A stretch of DNA of 16,650 bases from Leptospiraceae bacterium (GTDB lineage Bacteria; Spirochaetota; Leptospiria; Leptospirales; Leptonemataceae). The first letter of the stretch is position 1. Each line of letters starts with the position of its first letter. The stretch is from contig JAGRNC010000009.1 in assembly GCA_020440935.1 (NCBI GenBank), forward strand, positions 1-16,650, written 5' to 3'. The position numbers were made by a program, and so were the translations under genes. Below the pieces are notes generated by a model. The model had not been told where the DNA came from, did no database searches, and saw only the letters and a program-made list of their open reading frames with translations. This document shows positions 14,345 to 16,650 of this stretch, one piece after another.

Positions 14345-15658
14345 ATGGGCAGTCCGACGCTCGATTTTTTCATCATCGTAATTCTAATCCTGATCAATGG
14401 ATTCTTTGCCGCAGCAGAGATTGCGTTGATCTCCATTCGCAAGGGCCGTGTAAAGGCCCTGATGGAAGAGGGCAACGCTCGCGCCCGTATTATTTCGCGA
14501 TTGCAGGGAGATCCCGACCGATTGTTTGCCACCGTGCAGGTGGGAGTCACTCTGGTGGGAACCATTGCCAGCGTATTCGGCGGATCCAGCTTTGTTAAGA
14601 AGGTGGAGCCAATCCTGGCAAGTATTCCAAACGCCTACGTACAGCAGTTTTCCGAACAAATTGCATTCGCCCTGGTGGTAATGTTTATTACCTATTTCAG
14701 TCTTGTGGTCGGCGAGCTCGTTCCCAAGTCTCTGGCGCTTAACTACTCCGAACGCGTGGGCATGCTTGTGGCCTATCCGCTGCAAGCCTTCAATCGCGTG
14801 GTCTATTGGTTTACGCGATTTCTTACTTTTTCCAGCAATCTCCTGCTTCGACCGTTTAAGGATCGAACAAGCTTTAGCGAGACCAGGCTACTTGCAGAGG
14901 AAATCAAGCACCTGCTCGAAGAAGGCGTTCGTCATGGAACCATCGCCCATTCCGAACACGAAATCATCGAGAATGTCCTGGAGATCAATGACACGGCAGC
15001 CCGAGAGGTCATGGTGCCTCGCGTGGACATCAAAGCAATTAGCGTGGATGCTGCCGATGAAGAAATCCGCAAAGCGGTGGATTCGCTGTACAGCCGATTG
15101 CCGGTATACGGCGAAGGCCTGGACAACATCATTGGCATCCTTCATATGAAAGACCTGATGCGCTGCCTGGCGCGGCAGGAGCCGTACCAGCTTTCCAGGT
15201 TGGCTCGACCGGCTTACTTCGTGCCGGAAAGCATGAAAATTGGAAAGATCCTCCAGGAGATGCAAAAGCGAAAAACGCATATGGCCATCGTTGTCGATGA
15301 ATACGGCGGCACCGCAGGTCTTCTCACCATGGAAGACATTCTGGAAGAAATCGTAGGCGAGATCCAGGATGTAACCGAGATTCCCGATGAAGATGAATTT
15401 CTGCCCCTCCCGGACGGAAGCTATCTGGTGAGCGGCTCCTGTGGAATATCGGACTTCAACGAATTTATGAAAGAAGGCCTACCAGAGGCCGATTCCTACA
15501 CCAGTGTTGCCGGCTTTGTCATCGAACAAATTGGCCGATTCCCGGAAGTAGGGGAAAAAATCGTTTCCGGAAACCTCTCTTTTGAGCTGGTTAAACGTGT
15601 ACGACAGAAAATGGTTCAGTTTCGCGTTCGAAGGCTGGAACCGCCCCCGGAAGAATAG
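14345..15658 (+). CDS. CorC/HlyC family membrane protein with CBS pair
   Basis: The 437-residue protein has the order DUF21/CNNM transmembrane domain (about 1-190), two CBS domains (about 205-335) and a C-terminal CorC_HlyC transporter-associated domain (about 350-430). The N-terminal helix with Ile-Asn-Gly-Phe-Phe-Ala-Ala-Ala-Glu-Ile-Ala is diagnostic of DUF21, as is the later Gly-Glu-Leu-Val-Pro-Lys-Ser. Between the domains, Arg-Glu-Val-Met-Val-Pro-Arg-Val-Asp precedes the first CBS. Val-Asp-Glu-Tyr-Gly-Gly-Thr-Ala-Gly-Leu with Glu-Asp-Ile-Leu-Glu-Glu-Ile-Val-Gly-Glu-Ile ends the second. Relatives export magnesium or other divalent cations, with nucleotide sensing by the CBS pair. The older label hemolysin is probably misleading. 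The start fits the family, but its ribosome-binding site is unusually far upstream. Confidence 0.93.
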   Translation: MGSPTLDFFIIVILILINGFFAAAEIALISIRKGRVKALMEEGNARARIISRLQGDPDRLFATVQVGVTLVGTIASVFGGSSFVKKVEPILASIPNAYVQQFSEQIAFALVVMFITYFSLVVGELVPKSLALNYSERVGMLVAYPLQAFNRVVYWFTRFLTFSSNLLLRPFKDRTSFSETRLLAEEIKHLLEEGVRHGTIAHSEHEIIENVLEINDTAAREVMVPRVDIKAISVDAADEEIRKAVDSLYSRLPVYGEGLDNIIGILHMKDLMRCLARQEPYQLSRLARPAYFVPESMKIGKILQEMQKRKTHMAIVVDEYGGTAGLLTMEDILEEIVGEIQDVTEIPDEDEFLPLPDGSYLVSGSCGISDFNEFMKEGLPEADSYTSVAGFVIEQIGRFPEVGEKIVSGNLSFELVKRVRQKMVQFRVRRLEPPPEE

Positions 15659-15664
15659 ACCACG

Positions 15665-15700
15665 ACCCGGGGGACGGGTGGGGCTACGTCGCCGTTTTTT
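15665..15700 (+). terminator. Possible terminator after the CorC-like gene
   Basis: ACCCG (15665-15669) pairs with CGGGT (15675-15679), and alternative GACG/CGTC pairing (about 15673-15690) brings a stem near a six-T run (15695-15700). No single strong stem abuts the T-run, so termination here is uncertain. Confidence 0.35.
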
Positions 15701-15759
15701 CTTGTCCCCAACCTGCCGCGCCGAATTTTGGTCTGTAACTCTGAACGAAGGTGTGATCC

Positions 15760-16650
15760 ATGTCCGAACCTCAAATTTCCATTGGTCTCTCTGAAGATCA
15801 AGTAATGCTGCGCGATCTAGTGCGCGATGTTGTAAAAAATGAAGTAGTTCCCGTTCGTATGGAACTCGACGAAAAGAATGAATACCCGCACAAAGTGCTG
15901 GAAAAGTTCAAAGAAGCCGGCCTGTTCCAGGCTATGTTCGAAGAAGATTACGGCGGAATGGGAATGGGAATGATGGGAAACATCATTCTTGCTGAAGAAA
16001 TTGCTCGCGGCTGCCTGGGCGTAGGCACTGCATTTCTGGCTACAAAGCTGGGATCCCTGCCCATCGAAGTAGGCGCAACAGACGAACAAAAGAAAAAGTA
16101 TCTGACCAAACTTGCCTCCGGCGAAATGATCGCTGCCTTTGGCCTCACCGAGCCTGGCGCTGGTTCTGATGTTCCTGCTCTGAGCACCACTGCCGTTAAG
16201 AAAGGCGATAAATTTATTCTGAACGGAACCAAGCAATGGATTTCCGGCGCCGGCCAGGCCGACGTTTATACTGTATTCGCGCTGACCGACAAGAACCGCG
16301 GACCTCGTGGAATTAGCTGCTTCATCGTAGAAAAGGACACTCCGGGATTCTCTTTCGGAAAGAAAGAAGATAAGCTTGGAATTCGTTGCTCAGAAACGCG
16401 TCAGCTGATCTTCGAAGATTGCGAAGTGCCCGCAGAAAACATCGTGGGCGGACGCGAAAACAACGGTTTCTTGCATGCATTGAAAACGCTCAACCTTTCG
16501 CGACCCGCTGTAGCTGCTAGCGCAGTCGGTTGCGCTCAGGGCGCTTACGAAGCCGCTATTCAGTATGCACGCGAACGCGAGCAGTTTGGCGTTAAGATCG
16601 CTACATTTCAAGCCATTCAGCATATGCTGGCCGACATGGCGATGAAGATT
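15760..16650 (+). CDS. Acyl-CoA dehydrogenase (3' end beyond window)
   Basis: The first 297 codons of a flavoprotein that introduces the trans-2 double bond into acyl-CoA thioesters in beta-oxidation or amino-acid breakdown. The N-terminal helical domain has Leu-Ser-Glu-Asp-Gln-Val-Met-Leu-Arg-Asp (about 10-19) and Tyr-Gly-Gly-Met-Gly (about 65-69). The conserved block AFGLTEPGAGSD is at 126-137, and the middle beta domain follows with Gly-Thr-Lys-Gln-Trp-Ile-Ser. The Arg-Glu-Gln-Phe-Gly segment marks the FAD-contacting C-terminal helices. A full-length member has about 380 residues, so roughly 80 are missing, including the region where the catalytic glutamate usually lies. Substrate chain length cannot be told. 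AAGG is 8 bases before the ATG. Confidence 0.95.
   Translation, partial: MSEPQISIGLSEDQVMLRDLVRDVVKNEVVPVRMELDEKNEYPHKVLEKFKEAGLFQAMFEEDYGGMGMGMMGNIILAEEIARGCLGVGTAFLATKLGSLPIEVGATDEQKKKYLTKLASGEMIAAFGLTEPGAGSDVPALSTTAVKKGDKFILNGTKQWISGAGQADVYTVFALTDKNRGPRGISCFIVEKDTPGFSFGKKEDKLGIRCSETRQLIFEDCEVPAENIVGGRENNGFLHALKTLNLSRPAVAASAVGCAQGAYEAAIQYAREREQFGVKIATFQAIQHMLADMAMKI

Overview
This 16.65-kb window is ordinary-looking chromosomal DNA of a Gram-negative bacterium with roughly balanced GC. Several things point weakly to a spirochaete of the Leptospira/Leptonema/Turneriella group. There are three predicted lipoproteins with loose lipoboxes, some genes with apparent TTG starts, a membrane class III adenylate cyclase, a free-standing STAS factor and a DUF4398-LysM lipoprotein. 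The assignment is an inference and no single marker decides it. I see no insertion sequence, phage, CRISPR or plasmid gene.

Layout. A tocopherol-cyclase-like gene (6-998, minus) diverges from tgt (1056-2180), which makes the queuine/preQ1 tRNA modification. A STAS anti-sigma antagonist (2267-2605) follows with its own promoter candidate and terminator. A large DUF4398-LysM lipoprotein (2712-4076) ends at a very good bidirectional terminator. From the other side come DoxX (4194-4646), an AraC-type regulator (4728-5600) and a lipoprotein of unknown function (5668-6411), all on the minus strand. A membrane adenylate cyclase (6521-7861, plus) then leads into a lipid cassette: a cyclopropane-fatty-acid synthase (7986-9230), an ATGA-overlapping FAD reductase of the geranylgeranyl-reductase family (9227-10336) and a secreted DUF2314 protein (10353-10850).

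The next block is entirely minus strand. It holds a secreted Het-C/zinc-phospholipase-C-like protein (10924-11703) and two small, overlapping multi-pass membrane proteins (11888-12546). Eleven bases upstream of those is tRNA-Arg(CCG) (12558-12629), and above it sit a lipoprotein (12713-13279) and map, methionine aminopeptidase (13283-14041). A 303-base gap (14042-14344) contains several hairpins, one with a T-run, and a possible 41-residue membrane peptide. It leads into a CorC/HlyC-type CBS-domain membrane protein (14345-15658). The window ends inside an acyl-CoA dehydrogenase (15760 onward).

Working together. The clearest functional unit is the methyltransferase-reductase pair, whose translational coupling suggests successive steps on one membrane lipid. 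The most unusual non-coding stretch is the hairpin-rich leader upstream of the CorC-like gene, where the only strong ribosome-binding site is 17 bases from the start codon. Most other genes are housekeeping or envelope functions that look independent of each other.
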